A DNA stretch of 64,000 nucleotides from Botryococcus braunii (GCA_002005505.1 KV908350.1:153501-217500); one strand, 5' to 3'. Counted from the stretch's first letter, positions 27,009-37,831 are shown. Made by a program: numbers and translations. Notes: generated from the sequence alone by a model not told the origin.

Positions 27009-27671
27009 TTGCCCGTCAAGGCTTTTGGAATAATGTCACAGACAGAATTACAAGATGAAGGATTCAATGTCAGTATTGAGATAGAACCTGCCAGCCCAAT
27101 GGGCAGGAATGTCTTTAGGAATCCTACCTATGATGCAGAAGCAGTCACTGATGATTCTGTGTCACATGTTACAGGGGTCCTCAATGGAATGCAGCAGCAA
27201 ACTGATGAGGGTCTACAAAGACCACAGGGAGACTCAGAATGGGAAGCATGGGGATATGATCCACAGACTCAAAACATACCTCTAAACCCTGCTTTCTCAA
27301 GACGAGACAACCTTGGTACCTTTGTACCTGCTCAGCAAGCTGCTGCATCTCCTGCCCCTATGTCTTCTAGAGTGCTAGGCTTTCAAACAAATTTGCCTGC
27401 CTCTAGACCTGTCTTAAGCCCTTTGTTTGGGATACCTAGGACTGCAGTCAGGATGCCAGTGAGGCCTACACATTTACCTGTATCTAGTGCACCACTGGCA
27501 GGTGCACCAGTCAATGTTTCCTCATTCATGACAAGTGTACCACACACAGGTATTATGCTCCTTTCAGGAAACATAAATCAGGCAAGTACAGCATCAGGTA
27601 CTACAGTAGTGCATGTTCCTTGGCAACTGGTGGCACAATGCCAATCAGTTTGCCAATATCTACAATTTTAA
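27009..27671 (+). CDS. C3 first ORF, gag N-terminal region (uncertain)
   Basis: Open frame of 220 codons downstream of the C3 primer site, rich in Pro, Ser, Val, Gln and Thr, without a motif I recognise. Just beyond it, in another frame (about 27690–27880), a Gly/Pro-rich stretch follows (APPPPPPPGGG … GGGGWPPNPPGG). Position suggests the N-terminal portion of C3 gag, broken by a frameshift near 27660 and cut by G3 at 27881. The start codon is uncertain. Confidence 0.5.
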   Translation: MPVKAFGIMSQTELQDEGFNVSIEIEPASPMGRNVFRNPTYDAEAVTDDSVSHVTGVLNGMQQQTDEGLQRPQGDSEWEAWGYDPQTQNIPLNPAFSRRDNLGTFVPAQQAAASPAPMSSRVLGFQTNLPASRPVLSPLFGIPRTAVRMPVRPTHLPVSSAPLAGAPVNVSSFMTSVPHTGIMLLSGNINQASTASGTTVVHVPWQLVAQCQSVCQYLQF

Positions 27672-27880
27672 ACTCTATTGCACCAACTGTTCAAGGTGTG
27701 AGTGCTACACAGGGAACTGCTGCACAGTCAACGGCACAAGTGTCTGCCCCACCTCCTCCACCTCCACCAGGTGGTGGGCCTCCTTATAGTGGTCCACCAG
27801 GAGGTGGTGGCTGGCCTCCAAATCCACCAGGGGGTTCTTCCTCAGGCCCTCCCTGGTTTAGTGGTGTACCTGGCAGTTGG

Positions 27881-28141
27881 TGTAGCATTTCCTAGGGTAT
27901 AATGCTCTAGTAGGGTCCTTGGCATAGTGCATGACTTGCCTTGTGATCTAGTTCGCAGTACAACCTCGCTCAGGTACTTCGCTCGGTTGCCCGATCACGC
28001 GTCTGTGGCAGTACGATATAATTCAATCCACCCTGGGTTTAAGAGTACGCTTGCGAATCAATCATGTAACACTCTTTTGTTGCACACCACGAACATCTCA
28101 CTGTCTCCTTCTAAACCTCTTCCGCTAAGCTATAGTCTACA
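27881..28141 (+). repeat. 5' LTR of G3
   Basis: TGTAGCATTTCC … AGTCTACA, 261 bp, followed by the primer site. Confidence 0.9.
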
Positions 28142-28197
28142 GTGGTATCGGCGACAAGGATTAGTTCCTTGTCGTTCGTTCGTGGTGCGTTTCTTTC

Positions 28198-29233
28198 GTG
28201 ATTGTGATGTCTCGGCATCCTTGTTCGAGTTCGAGGGTCCGTGCACCGAGTCCTGGCATCGCAGAGCCAGATCCATCCATAGATCTTCTTGCTTATGTAA
28301 TTGTAGATCGTTCATGGGTAGATCTTCGTTGTATGCTTAGGCGTGTGGTAGATATCGGTGCCCTGCTCGAAGGAGCCGTTGCATTAGGATCTAGTGTTCC
28401 GTCGCATTCCCCTCCAGTTGATACCGCTCAGAGCATTTCAAAGGGACTTGAGATGTTAATTCAGTGCTCTCTCGCGCAACCTGCATCTGTGGTCGTGCCG
28501 CAGCCCATACCAACGGCGATTCCGGCATCGGCTACAGCCTCGTCAGGTTCAGGGAAGCCCTCGCTCAAGTTGCCATACCCATCTGTATTCGAGGGAGATC
28601 CTATGAAGTTGGATCCATGGCTTATGCAGACTGAAATGTGTTTGGGGACCTACGATGTAGGCTTGGCATCCGCTCGGTGGAGGTGGCTACGACGTTCTAG
28701 CGTTGGATTGGTGGACTGGGCAGTTTAAGTTAATTGCTTCAGGGAGTCTTGCTGCTTATGGGACGTGGGAAGCTTTTGTGACTGCACTTACTGCTGCTTT
28801 TAGGCCTGTAGAGCTGCATAAGAGGCATTTAGAGCAGTTGCTGAGTCTCTCACAGGGAAAGACTGACATGCGAAGCTATATTGCAACATTTAATGCATTG
28901 AGGTCAAAGGTTCCAAAGGCATTTGCAGAAGAGACTTTGTGTCACTTATTTTTGGCTGGCTGCAGGGCTGATCTTCAGAAAAGCATCTCCCTACAGTATC
29001 CCCAGACCTTGGAAGACTGCTTCAAGCATGCTGTGACAATATCAGACCTCCCAGGACCGTCTAAGCCTGTGAACCCTGCTCCAAAGTACTCCCCTGACTC
29101 CAAGTCACCAGGCCCGACAAAAACTTCTGCGCAGCCCTGCGCACATTGTGGCAAGGCAGGACACGCAGCAGAGCGTTGCTGGAAATTGCATCCAGAGCTC
29201 AGACAACCCAAGCGCAAGTCAAGTACTACTTGA
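28198..29233 (+). pseudogene. gag: G3 gag (one frameshift)
   Basis: Two overlapping frames (28198–28728 and 28703–29233) give a gypsy gag. The first ends with LKLPYPSVFEGDPMKLDPWLMQTEM, the second carries the capsid C-terminal region (TWEAFVTALTAAFRPVELHKRHLEQLLSL) and a CCHC knuckle, CAHCGKAGHAAERC. The frame changes near 28,700. Gag packages the RNA into particles. Confidence 0.8.
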
Positions 29234-29276
29234 TTTGTTGGTCTTCTTTGGTAAAACAGCAGTGTGAGTCCTGTTT

Positions 29277-31742
29277 ATGATGCCAGCCAACTGTTCAGAG
29301 CCCCAGTATGGTATTCCTGTTTTGTATGAGCTTGGTCATCTGCAGAATTATTTCCACAGTTGTTACCATAATTTCATGACCCATATTGTAGGTGGGCATG
29401 GTTTGTGTAGAGAGTTTCAGACATCCCCCTCTGCCAGTGACCTGATCAGTCCTGAGAGTATGTTTAAGAGAGATGCAGCTCCTCACCTTATTGATAGTGA
29501 TGCTCATGTTGTTTTGTTTGTTGATAGTAGTGATAGAGAGGATTCTGTCAGCCAGCTTGTGTCACAGTTGTTGCCAGGAACAAGATTGACTGTGCTCTCT
29601 TGTCAAAGCCATTGTGAGCAGGTGCTGGAAGGGACTACTTCACAGCAGTCACATGAATTACTACTCTCGGCTTCTGTTTTGGCTGCATTGGGTTTATCTT
29701 CCACCACTATGTGCACACCCCATTGCAATTCCCATACAGGCTTGCCCTTGTTTAGTTGTTTGGTACGGTCTGGCTGTCTCGGTGAGAAGAAGAAGCCACT
29801 GCCTGCAACCTGTTTTGACTCTTTTGTTCAGCTTGACAGTAGACACATTGTGGATGGTCTTGATCTTTCTGGTACTTGTATTGAGTTTGAGGGAACTCTT
29901 GCTGGTAGGACTGTCAGGATTTTGTTAGACAGTGGAGCTTCTGCAAATTTTATTGATGATAAACTTGTGCATGAGCTTGCCCTTCCCACTGAATCTATGA
30001 GTTCACATGTTACTGTGAGAGTAGCTGATGGCAGAACATCTATGGTAGGACATAGTGTGTCAACTGACCTGACTGTTGGGACATTGGGTTTTAGAGTCAC
30101 CTGCCTCCCTACTGAGTTGACTTATTATGATCTTGTCTTGGGCAAACCTTGGCTTACTGCTTTTAACCCAGTTGTAAATTGGAAATTGAATGCTGTGTCC
30201 TTGGTTCATGCTGATCAAACACATGTACTTTTGGGGTGTCAGAGGTCAGGCATGCCAGAATATGTGGTTTCTTCTATGGAAGTAGAAGAGATGGTGAAGT
30301 TGGGTGAATCAATCTATGTTGTTCAATTAAATGCAGTGACTGACAGTCCAGATACCGATGCATATAATGTGCCAGAGTTGGAGGAGCTTTTGCAGGAGTT
30401 TCAAGATGTTTTATCTGGACTTCCTGAAGGCCTACCCCCTACTCGTGCTGGAGACCACCATATCAGATTGGAGCCGGAGGCAACTCCTCCAGTCTCTCGT
30501 ATTTACCCACTGTCCGGAGCTCAGCTGGCTGAACTTCGTGCGCAGTTACAAGAGCTCCTGGAGCGAGGCTTCATCCGCCCATCAACATCCCCTTTTGGTG
30601 CACCTATCTTATTTGTCCCAAAGAAAGATGGTGGCTGGCGTTTGTGCATTGACTATAGAGCCTTGAATAGGATTACTGTTAGGAACCAGCACCCATTGCC
30701 TAGAATTGATGAGATGTTTGAACAACTTCATGGCAGTTGTATCTTTTCTAAACTTGATCTGGCTTCTGGGTATCATCAGATACGTATGCATGAAGACAGT
30801 ATAGAAAAGACTGCATTTAAAACTCGTTATGGTCATTATGAATTTACTGTGATGCCTTTTGGGTTGACTAATGCTCCTGCCACCTTTCAGGCTGTAATGA
30901 ACTCTGTCTTGGCTCCCTTTCTTGACAGATTTGTGCTAGTGTACCTAGACGATATCCTCATTTATTTTAAATCTGTTGCAGAACATATGGAGCATCTAAG
31001 AACTGTCTTGTCAGTGTTACGGGAACATAAATTTTATTGTAAAAGGTCTAAGTGTGAATTTGCTGCCAAGCAGGTGGAATACCTTGGGCACCTGTTGACA
31101 CCGGATGGGATCAAGGTGGATCCTAGGAAGGTTGCTGCCATTCAGGATTGGCCCACTCCTTGTAATGTGTCACAGTTGAGAGGGTTCCTTGGGTTGACAC
31201 AATATTATGACACTTTTATTGACCATTTTGCAGATGTTGCTTATCCTATGACTGAGTTGCTTAAGAAGGATATGCCTTGGACCTGGGAGGGACCCCAGAG
31301 GGAAGCCTTTGTTGCACTGAAAGATGTTGTTTCTACTCCTCCTTGCCTGTTGATGCCTGATTTAGACAAACCTTTTGTTGTACATGTAGACGCCTCAGGA
31401 TTTGCTGTTGGAGCTGTACTACAGCAGGATCAAGGGAAGGGACTGCAGCCCGTGGCCTTCGAATCCAGGAAATTCCAACCCCCTGAAAGGAAGTTAGCAC
31501 CCTATGATAGAGAATTGCTTGCCCTGGTACATGCATTACTGAAGTGGAAGCATTTGTTGCTAGGGGCTAAGTTTACTGTGCACACTGACCAGCAAGCACT
31601 TAAGTATTTACTTACTGCTCCTGTTAGGACTAGTAGACAAGAACGTTGGCTTACTGAGATCATGAGGTTCATGCCTGACATCAAATATGTTAAAGGGACT
31701 GACAACGTTGTGCAGATGCTTTATCCAGGCGTGTTGATTTAG
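29277..31742 (+). CDS. pol: G3 protease–RT–RNase H
   Basis: Open frame of 821 codons. Protease motif ILLDSGASANFIDD (about residue 217), RT with DLASGYHQIRM and catalytic YLDD, and RNase H with VHVDASGFAVGAV, ESRKFQPPERK and VHTDQQALKYLL. It ends at NVV followed by QMLYPGVLI, where relatives read NVVADALSR; one G appears to be missing near 31712, so the stop is an artefact of a one-base deletion. The N-terminal 190 residues before the protease are unlike the other gypsy elements and match nothing I know. Confidence 0.88.
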   Translation: MMPANCSEPQYGIPVLYELGHLQNYFHSCYHNFMTHIVGGHGLCREFQTSPSASDLISPESMFKRDAAPHLIDSDAHVVLFVDSSDREDSVSQLVSQLLPGTRLTVLSCQSHCEQVLEGTTSQQSHELLLSASVLAALGLSSTTMCTPHCNSHTGLPLFSCLVRSGCLGEKKKPLPATCFDSFVQLDSRHIVDGLDLSGTCIEFEGTLAGRTVRILLDSGASANFIDDKLVHELALPTESMSSHVTVRVADGRTSMVGHSVSTDLTVGTLGFRVTCLPTELTYYDLVLGKPWLTAFNPVVNWKLNAVSLVHADQTHVLLGCQRSGMPEYVVSSMEVEEMVKLGESIYVVQLNAVTDSPDTDAYNVPELEELLQEFQDVLSGLPEGLPPTRAGDHHIRLEPEATPPVSRIYPLSGAQLAELRAQLQELLERGFIRPSTSPFGAPILFVPKKDGGWRLCIDYRALNRITVRNQHPLPRIDEMFEQLHGSCIFSKLDLASGYHQIRMHEDSIEKTAFKTRYGHYEFTVMPFGLTNAPATFQAVMNSVLAPFLDRFVLVYLDDILIYFKSVAEHMEHLRTVLSVLREHKFYCKRSKCEFAAKQVEYLGHLLTPDGIKVDPRKVAAIQDWPTPCNVSQLRGFLGLTQYYDTFIDHFADVAYPMTELLKKDMPWTWEGPQREAFVALKDVVSTPPCLLMPDLDKPFVVHVDASGFAVGAVLQQDQGKGLQPVAFESRKFQPPERKLAPYDRELLALVHALLKWKHLLLGAKFTVHTDQQALKYLLTAPVRTSRQERWLTEIMRFMPDIKYVKGTDNVVQMLYPGVLI

Positions 31743-32406
31743 CAGTAATGCATGTCTCCTCTGTTTCTGTCTCGTCCCTCCTACCAGAAATTGCTTTGCT
31801 GTGTACTAATGACCCCACAGTTACTAAACTGGTGGAAGAAGGTGTTTTGGTGATGAGAGACACTATACCTTATTCTGTGCAGTCAGGTCGAGTATTTGTC
31901 CTGATGCAATGAGAGAGAAGGTATTGAGAGAGTGTCATTCCACCCCCTTTTCTGGACATCTTGGGATTAACAAGATGCATGACTTAGTTTGCAGGAACTT
32001 TTGGTGGCCACGGCTCAACTCGTCAGTCAGGGACTTTTGCAGGTCTTGTGACACCTGCCAGCGCACTAAAGGGACGGGAACTGTACCTTATGGACTGCTC
32101 CAGCCACTACCTATTCCGGATGGACCTTGGCAGAGCGTTTCCCTGGACTTAGTGACTGATTTACCTGTCTGTTGTGGGTTTGATTCTATTGTGGTATTTG
32201 TTGATAGGTTTTCTAAGTTGTGTGTATTGGCTGCATGCAATAAAACTATCACTGCACCCCAGCTTGCACAACTATTTATTGACAGGGTCTTTGTGAGATT
32301 TGGAATGCCTACCTCAATTGTGAGTGATAGAGATCCTAGGTTCACTAGCCATTTTTGGCAGGCCTTTATGAATATATTAGACTGCCTTAAAGAGTGCCAA
32401 ATCTAA
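31743..32406 (+). pseudogene. G3 integrase, deleted before the catalytic Glu
   Basis: The clear part (31909–32406) has the HHCC finger (ECHSTPFSGHLGINKMHDL … CDTCQRTKG), core Asp residues in VSLDLVTDL and IVSDRDPRFTSHFW, then ends in ILDCLKECQI. The segment with QTDGQTER and the catalytic Glu, about 130 residues, is missing; the next recognisable sequence is the C-terminal domain. Integration by this protein is therefore impossible. Confidence 0.85.
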
Positions 32407-32889
32407 CCTTGCCTCTGCACAGCAACGGCAAAGACTTACGCGGATAAGAAGAGACGGGACCATCCTTTTAAGGTGGGGGACCAGGTCTTGCTGGCTGCGA
32501 GGAAGAACCAGCTTGAACCTGGGCTCTCGTCCAAGTTATCAGCTAAGTATTTTGGGCCCTTTGTGATTGCTGCAGCAGTTGGTTCTCGAGCTTTTAGGCT
32601 TGTGTTGCCTGAGACTGTTAACATTCATCCTGTATTTCATGTTTCCCAGTTGAAGCCATATGTATCTTCATCTGTACCAGTGACCGTTACTTCACCACCT
32701 CCTTTGTATGCAGACAGGCGTGGCGGCGTGTACGAAGTGGAGGCCATCATAGCTAAGAAGAGAGTTGGAAAGTCTTGGCGCTACTTAGTCAAATGGAAAG
32801 GCTACGATGAGACTGAGAATACTTGGGAGCCTCTTGCCCATGTTCGCCATCTGGCTGATGACGTGGCAGCTGCCCCTGTCTTCTCCTAA
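32407..32889 (+). pseudogene. G3 integrase C-terminal domain and chromodomain
   Basis: KTYADKKRRDHPFKVGDQVLLAAR leads into the GPF/Y-type domain (SAKYFGPFVI), HPVFHVSQLKPY and a chromodomain (VYEVEAIIAKKRV … YLVKWKGYDETENTWEPL), ending TAA 32889. It is detached from the core by the deletion. Confidence 0.85.
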
Positions 32890-33647
32890 GTCCCACTTGC
32901 GGGCATCCCTTGATTAAGCCATTTGCGGCTTGAGCCTTTTCCAGCCACTTGCGGCTGATGACCCTTGGAGCTTCAATGCCAGCCAGCTTGGGTTTGGGAG
33001 GGAGGGAGGGTGGAAGGGTCTGGGAGGGGGATTCGTGATTGGGGATTTGCATGCATGTCTCTTGGTTATATGTTTTGCATGGGTTATGTTTCCTTGACCC
33101 ACGGCTCCACTTTGTGATGCACTTGCTGTTGCAGTGTAGCTGCAAATTGTAGTTCCGTGCTTGAATAACTTGCTTTGGTATCTTACCCATGAGATACAAC
33201 ATGTGGCAGTTAGTGTGTCTAGCTTGCTGCTCTAGACAATATGCCTTATGCCCGTTGTTGGAAAGCCACCTCAAGCGAAGGTTGCACTGCGTAGCAGGGT
33301 AACTGGACCTAAGGTTTGGACAAGTGCTAGTCTAATGACTCAACCTTATTGTTTCATCACTGGTGTGAGTGCTGTCTAGGGAGTTCGTCCCCTAAGTTAG
33401 AGGATCCGCCTTGCAGACGATAGTCCTTAGAATGTTAAGGTATTCGAGCATTGAGCAGATGAGTCCCTCGTCTGTGTCGTGCTAAACTTGCTTGTGGATT
33501 TCATCCTCTGACTTGCGTTATGTAGTAACTATAGGAGGTGTGATTGTCTATAGTTACAGTAAGCAGGGTTCGTGATACCCCTGTCTTACGTTTGTGGCCC
33601 CATTTGCCATAAACATCATCTCATAGCTTATGCCAAGGGGGAGGGCA
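32890..33647 (+). other. G3 3' noncoding region and polypurine tract
   Basis: No gene. Short repeats CCACTTGCGGC / CCATTTGCGGC near 32895–32955 and the polypurine tract CCAAGGGGGAGGG directly before the LTR. Confidence 0.7.
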
Positions 33648-33905
33648 TGTAGCATTTCCTAGGGTATAATGCTCTAGTAGGGTCCTTGGCATAGTGCATG
33701 ACTTGCCTTGTGATCTAGTTCGCAGTACAACCTCGCTCAGGTACTTCGCTCGGTTGCCCGATCACGCGTCTGTGGCAGTACGATATAATTCAATCCACCC
33801 TGGGTTTAAGAGTACGCTTGCGAATCAATCATGTAACACTCTTTTGTTGCACACCACGAACATCTCACTGTCTCCTTCTAAACCTCTTCCCTAAGCTATG
33901 TCTAC
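33648..33905 (+). repeat. 3' LTR of G3
   Basis: Matches 27881–28141 except for three one-base losses, all in the last 20 bp. Confidence 0.9.
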
Positions 33906-34488
33906 TGCTAGATATTTCATCAATGCTTATAGAGATGGGTAGAATACTGTATTCTTCATGACATGAGAGTTATTTAGATGATATAAGGCCCAAGCATTAT
34001 ACACAGTCTTGTTCAGAGAAGTATCAAATACAAATCTCTGATCATTTGTCTGCCTACTCTATGTGGACTACTTGATGGCTTATTGTTACAAAAGCAAATG
34101 GCAAAATCATATCTCTCCAGGAAGAGTCCCCACTTCAAGATGCCACAAATGAGAAACCTTCCTCATATGTGTTAAGGGGTAGAAAAATAGCCAACACATT
34201 AAAAGCTTAGGACATGAGTTCAGTGACCTCTCACTCTGCACTATGCTTTAAATGGACTCCCTGAGGAGTATAATATACATAAGCAGGTTCAACAATCTAT
34301 TATAGTGTCCAATCCTGATGTGAATCTGCTACAACACTCTTTAGAGCTGGCACATATGCAGATAGTGAATAAGAAACTCCAAACCCCACCACCTAAAACA
34401 ACACCTTAACCAGAAGTCCTCTCCTGGTCAAGGTTACAACCTAAGTATAAGGCACCAAATTCTCCTACTTCAAATGCTGTAGAGAAAG
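33906..34488 (+). pseudogene. C3 gag remnant
   Basis: Broken frames, but ALNGLPEEYNIHKQVQQ and DVNLLQHSLELAHMQIVN (34240–34375) are typical of copia gag C-terminal halves. No continuous ORF. Confidence 0.6.
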
Positions 34489-36066
34489 GTGCTAATCAAG
34501 GTGTGGTGGCAGAGTGGTAAAACAGCCTTCCAACAGATAGGGAGGCCTTTACCATTTTGCAGGTACTGCAAGCAGGATGGACACAGCATAGAGACCTGCC
34601 CAAAGTTGGAGGGGAAGAGAGTTAGCTTTGCTTCTCCACCAAAGCAGAGCCACTGCACACAGCTATATACAGTTTGCTCTGAACCCTCTATTTCTGGTTG
34701 GCTGATAGATTCTGGTTCAACAGATCATATTTCCCCTGAATGTGAGAATATGATGAATTATGTCAAGTATGATAAACCAGATATCCTGATAGTAGCAAAT
34801 GGTGGTAGGGAGGAAATCATTGGTGAGGGTACTGTGCAGGTCTTCCTGGAAACAGGAAACTCTCTTTACGTGTACAATGTTAAACATGTACCCTCAGCTA
34901 AAAAGCGTTTATTGTCTGTAGGGAAGGCCTATCATGATGGGTTAGATGTTCATATAAATGGCATTCACTGTCACCTTACAGATTCAAATGGTGATCTTGT
35001 GGGCATTGCTGAACATGTATACCCTTATCAGTGGCTCACAGACCTTTCTATACAAAATAGTGTTTCCCTACCAGTGTCAAATGAAAAGACACAGTGCAAC
35101 CATACAAAGGTGGATGTAGATCTGGTAAACATATGGCATCAGCGTTTTGGTCATCTCTCTGCTCAAAACTTGCAAAGGTTGAGCAGGGAGAAAATGGTAG
35201 AAGGCTTAAAACTCCCATCAGGTGACCTATCCAAGTGCATTGGTCATCAAGGTACTTGCGATGCCTGTATGCATGGGAGGCAGACAGCCTCACCATTTAA
35301 AACAACCCAAAATACTTGTTCAAAACCTCTTGAAGTCATTCACATGGACCTTATGGGCCCCATAGATCCTGAAACTCCTGAAGGATACAAGTATGCCCTT
35401 GTCATTTTGGATGAGTTCACAGAGTACTCATTTGTTGTTCTGATTAAATCTAAGAGTGATGCAGCAAAAGAAGCTACATACATTCTCACAGCTTTGCAAA
35501 ACCAGCAAGACTGTAAAGTACAATTTATCAGAACAGATAATGATACTGAGTTCAATGGGTTGTTCAAATTCTGTAGGGAGCATGGGGCAGTTCACCAGAA
35601 GACTGCCCCATATGCACATCAGCAGAATGGGAAAATAGAGAGGCTCAACCGTACGCTACAGGAGAAAGCAAGGTGTTTGCTAGCTGCCTCAGGTTTATCA
35701 TCTGAAAACTGGGGTGAAGCTCTTCTTACTTCAAATTATGTTAGAAATATGTCTCCTGTTAAGCACTTGAGCAAAACCCCATTTGAAATGATGCATGGAA
35801 AGGCTCCCAATGTTTCACATCTCAGAATCTTTGGCTCCAAATGTTTTCTCCTTCTTCCTAAGTCAAAGAGGGGAGGGAAATTTGAGCCTGTCAGTGCTGA
35901 GGGTATCTTTGTAGGTTATGATGGCCTTAGCAAGAACTACAAAGTTCTTGTTGATGGAAAGATTGATGTTACTGCAGAGAATATGTCAAATTCTCTGAAC
36001 ATGCTGTTCATGATCTGCCTGAAGCATTGGCTGAAGACGATGAGGATGACACTTGCCCATCACTAG
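34489..36066 (+). CDS. pol: Copia C3 zinc knuckle–protease–integrase
   Basis: Frame of 525 codons. CCHC knuckle CRYCKQDGHSIETC (about 24), protease WLIDSGSTDHIS (about 67), integrase finger (WHQRFGHLSAQNL … GTCDACMHGRQ), core D in HMDLMGPI, D in RTDNDTEF and E in NGKIERLNR, then PFEMMHGKAPNVSHLRIFG and GIFVGYDGLSKNYKV. It runs out of frame at about 36,000. Composition and motifs resemble C2 and plant-type copia, not families A, B and D. All integrase catalytic residues remain. Confidence 0.85.
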   Translation: MLIKVWWQSGKTAFQQIGRPLPFCRYCKQDGHSIETCPKLEGKRVSFASPPKQSHCTQLYTVCSEPSISGWLIDSGSTDHISPECENMMNYVKYDKPDILIVANGGREEIIGEGTVQVFLETGNSLYVYNVKHVPSAKKRLLSVGKAYHDGLDVHINGIHCHLTDSNGDLVGIAEHVYPYQWLTDLSIQNSVSLPVSNEKTQCNHTKVDVDLVNIWHQRFGHLSAQNLQRLSREKMVEGLKLPSGDLSKCIGHQGTCDACMHGRQTASPFKTTQNTCSKPLEVIHMDLMGPIDPETPEGYKYALVILDEFTEYSFVVLIKSKSDAAKEATYILTALQNQQDCKVQFIRTDNDTEFNGLFKFCREHGAVHQKTAPYAHQQNGKIERLNRTLQEKARCLLAASGLSSENWGEALLTSNYVRNMSPVKHLSKTPFEMMHGKAPNVSHLRIFGSKCFLLLPKSKRGGKFEPVSAEGIFVGYDGLSKNYKVLVDGKIDVTAENMSNSLNMLFMICLKHWLKTMRMTLAHH

Positions 36067-36758
36067 TGAGTGTCTCTGATTCTGACTCAGAAGATGGACA
36101 TTCTGATGATGGTGATAACACTGAGCAAATGCCTGATGTCTCTTCTGCATTAGATATCCCAGAAATTAGCTTAGAGCTAGATCAGGGTACTACACTAGTT
36201 AGTGCTGGAGAGCAAACGGGAAAGGATCAGGACCACTTTGGTCTTGATCCTAGTGGGACTAAGCATGGTAAAAGTGCAGCCGCGGGAAGTACGGACGCTT
36301 TAGATCCAGAACCCTGTTACACAAGTGCTGCAAGTCCGCGCCCACTTAAGGGTGTTCCACAAGCGACTATCCATGAAATGAGTGGGGGGAGTGTCCCAGA
36401 CCCCCAATTAGAACCTGGAGTAGACCAGGATGTGGTCCCTAAGCCTCCAGCAGGTGGTTTCAGCAGTAAATATCCAGTTAGGAATAGGAAAAATGCAGAA
36501 ACACATCCCTGGTGGTCTGGTGCACACACTACAGAAACCCAAACCTCTTTCCTTGGATATGTTCAAGTCCAAAAAGACACAATATATGTTGAACCTGTCA
36601 CTTACTTTCAAGCTATCAACTCTCCTGAAGCTGAAAAATGGTTGGATGCCATGAAAGATGAAATACAGTCTCTCTCTGCTCTGGCACCTGGACATATGTG
36701 GAAGTTTCAGATGCACAACGCAAAAAGGCCCTCCCTGTCAAATGGGTCTACAAAATAA
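36027..36758 (+). CDS. C3 integrase–RT linker region
   Basis: Frame of 243 codons overlapping the previous one. It begins acidic ([11 protein letters not shown] … [14 protein letters not shown]), then Pro/Gly-rich, then the conserved entry to RT ([16 protein letters not shown]). The frame is lost at LAPGHMWKF, where RT normally continues. It is the middle of the polyprotein separated by a small indel. Confidence 0.65.
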   Translation: MAEDDEDDTCPSLVSVSDSDSEDGHSDDGDNTEQMPDVSSALDIPEISLELDQGTTLVSAGEQTGKDQDHFGLDPSGTKHGKSAAAGSTDALDPEPCYTSAASPRPLKGVPQATIHEMSGGSVPDPQLEPGVDQDVVPKPPAGGFSSKYPVRNRKNAETHPWWSGAHTTETQTSFLGYVQVQKDTIYVEPVTYFQAINSPEAEKWLDAMKDEIQSLSALAPGHMWKFQMHNAKRPSLSNGSTK

Positions 36759-37056
36759 AGCTCACTGAAACAGGGGAGGTGGATAGATTTAAAGCAAGAC
36801 TGGTAGCAAAGGGTTTCAAACAGATATATGGCATAGATTACACTGAAGTCTATGCCCCTGTGTCTAAACATACCACACTAAGGTACCTCTTGGCGAAGGC
36901 TGTGAACAGGACATGCAGGCATCAGAGGAGTCAGCACACCTCCTACATGGAAATAGCAGAGGAATTAGTGCAGCAACCAGAGGTTTCATGTAGGTGACCC
37001 AATACGTGCAAGCTGCACAAGCCCTCTATGCTCAAGCAGGCGCCAAGGCTGGTATG
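36698..37056 (+). pseudogene. C3 RT N-terminal part
   Basis: [13 protein letters not shown] … [41 protein letters not shown] is the finger region of copia RT. From about 36,900 on, many one-base losses scramble the frame, but the DNA still corresponds to the AFLHGE / [10 protein letters not shown] / LYGLKQAPRLWY blocks and ends GGTATG at 37056. The next bases of this RT are those beginning at 13230. Confidence 0.7.
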
Positions 37057-37827
37057 TGAAAGTAGGCAGAGAGAACACCTGTAATCCGCAAAAGATTGTC
37101 AATGCACTGTAAGTTCGTCAGTCAACCTCGACACACCCTTGCGCCGACTGATACAGTCGACAGGACGCCTTCCCTTGCGCAACCAAAAGCAAGTGCGACT
37201 GTCTCAAACACAAATCAAATATGCAATAGCAAGCTTCAACTTGTAGCAAACAGACAGGACTTCCATTCCGTGCACAGGATCGGCCAACCAACCAATGACG
37301 AGTCGTCGCCTCCAGCAGTTAAATACCTGACGTGTTTGCGCCCAAGGGACTCGATAAAAGAAAGCTTCTCATTCCAAAAGGTCCCTAATTGGTAATCCAA
37401 TACGGATGATGTGTCCTAGACAAAATACCTAAAGGTCCCATTTTCTGTACCTAATTAAACACACTGATGTGGCCGCCTAAGAATTAGTTTGAATGACCTC
37501 GAAGACGTATTCGAGGTCCCAAAAACAAGTTCCACTGAGTGCCACGATGCTGTGTGAGTCAATGCAAAGTTATCCAAACCTCTATGTGAAGTTACGTGAG
37601 GAAGACTGAGGTCTGTCAAGGAATTATGTCGCTTCACAGCCAAGTTCCTAGGACTAGCTGGAAGAAGTATGCAGTAGTTTGCACCTAAGGCCCAACAGTG
37701 TTGTGCCGTCCAGGGCAGCCTGGCATGCACGACTGTTTTGCCTAGGATGAGTCAGAAGAATACCTCTGAATAAGTCCAACAGTAATGCTCCCTAAGTAAT
37801 TACCTAATCTAGGTCATACCTATAACA
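37057..37827 (-). repeat. Second copy of the B-family LTR
   Basis: Matches 12433–13229. The inner 280 bp (37057–37340) lack many single bases; the outer 480 bp are almost identical. The left flank is GTATG (37052–37056), the same five bases that follow the LTR at 13229, so this could be the opposite LTR of one B insertion into copia C. After 37827 only CTCC separates it from the D' LTR. Confidence 0.8.
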
Positions 37828-37831
37828 CTCC

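Larger units (their letters stand above)
27881..33905 (+). mobile_element. Gypsy-type chromovirus G3, defective
   Basis: Plus-strand Ty3/gypsy element, 6.0 kb, with a 261-bp 5' LTR (27881–28141) and a 258-bp 3' LTR (33648–33905) that lacks three single bases at its end. Primer site TGGTATCGGCGAC at 28143. Gag is frameshifted, pol is frameshifted after RNase H, and an internal deletion removes the end of the integrase core. It is inserted in copia C3. No clean target duplication is seen (GTTGG before, TGCTA after). Confidence 0.88.
26384..37056 (+). mobile_element. Copia C3, left half (leader to RT), split by G3
   Basis: Plus-strand copia element. It has repeats in the putative LTR (26384–26634), a TGGTATCGG primer-site-like sequence (26681), a first ORF, then the gypsy G3 insertion at 27881. 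It resumes after 33905 with gag C-terminus, zinc knuckle, protease, integrase and the first part of RT. It stops at LYGLKQAPRLWY-like sequence next to a B-family LTR at about 37057. The missing right half corresponds exactly to C2. Confidence 0.75.
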
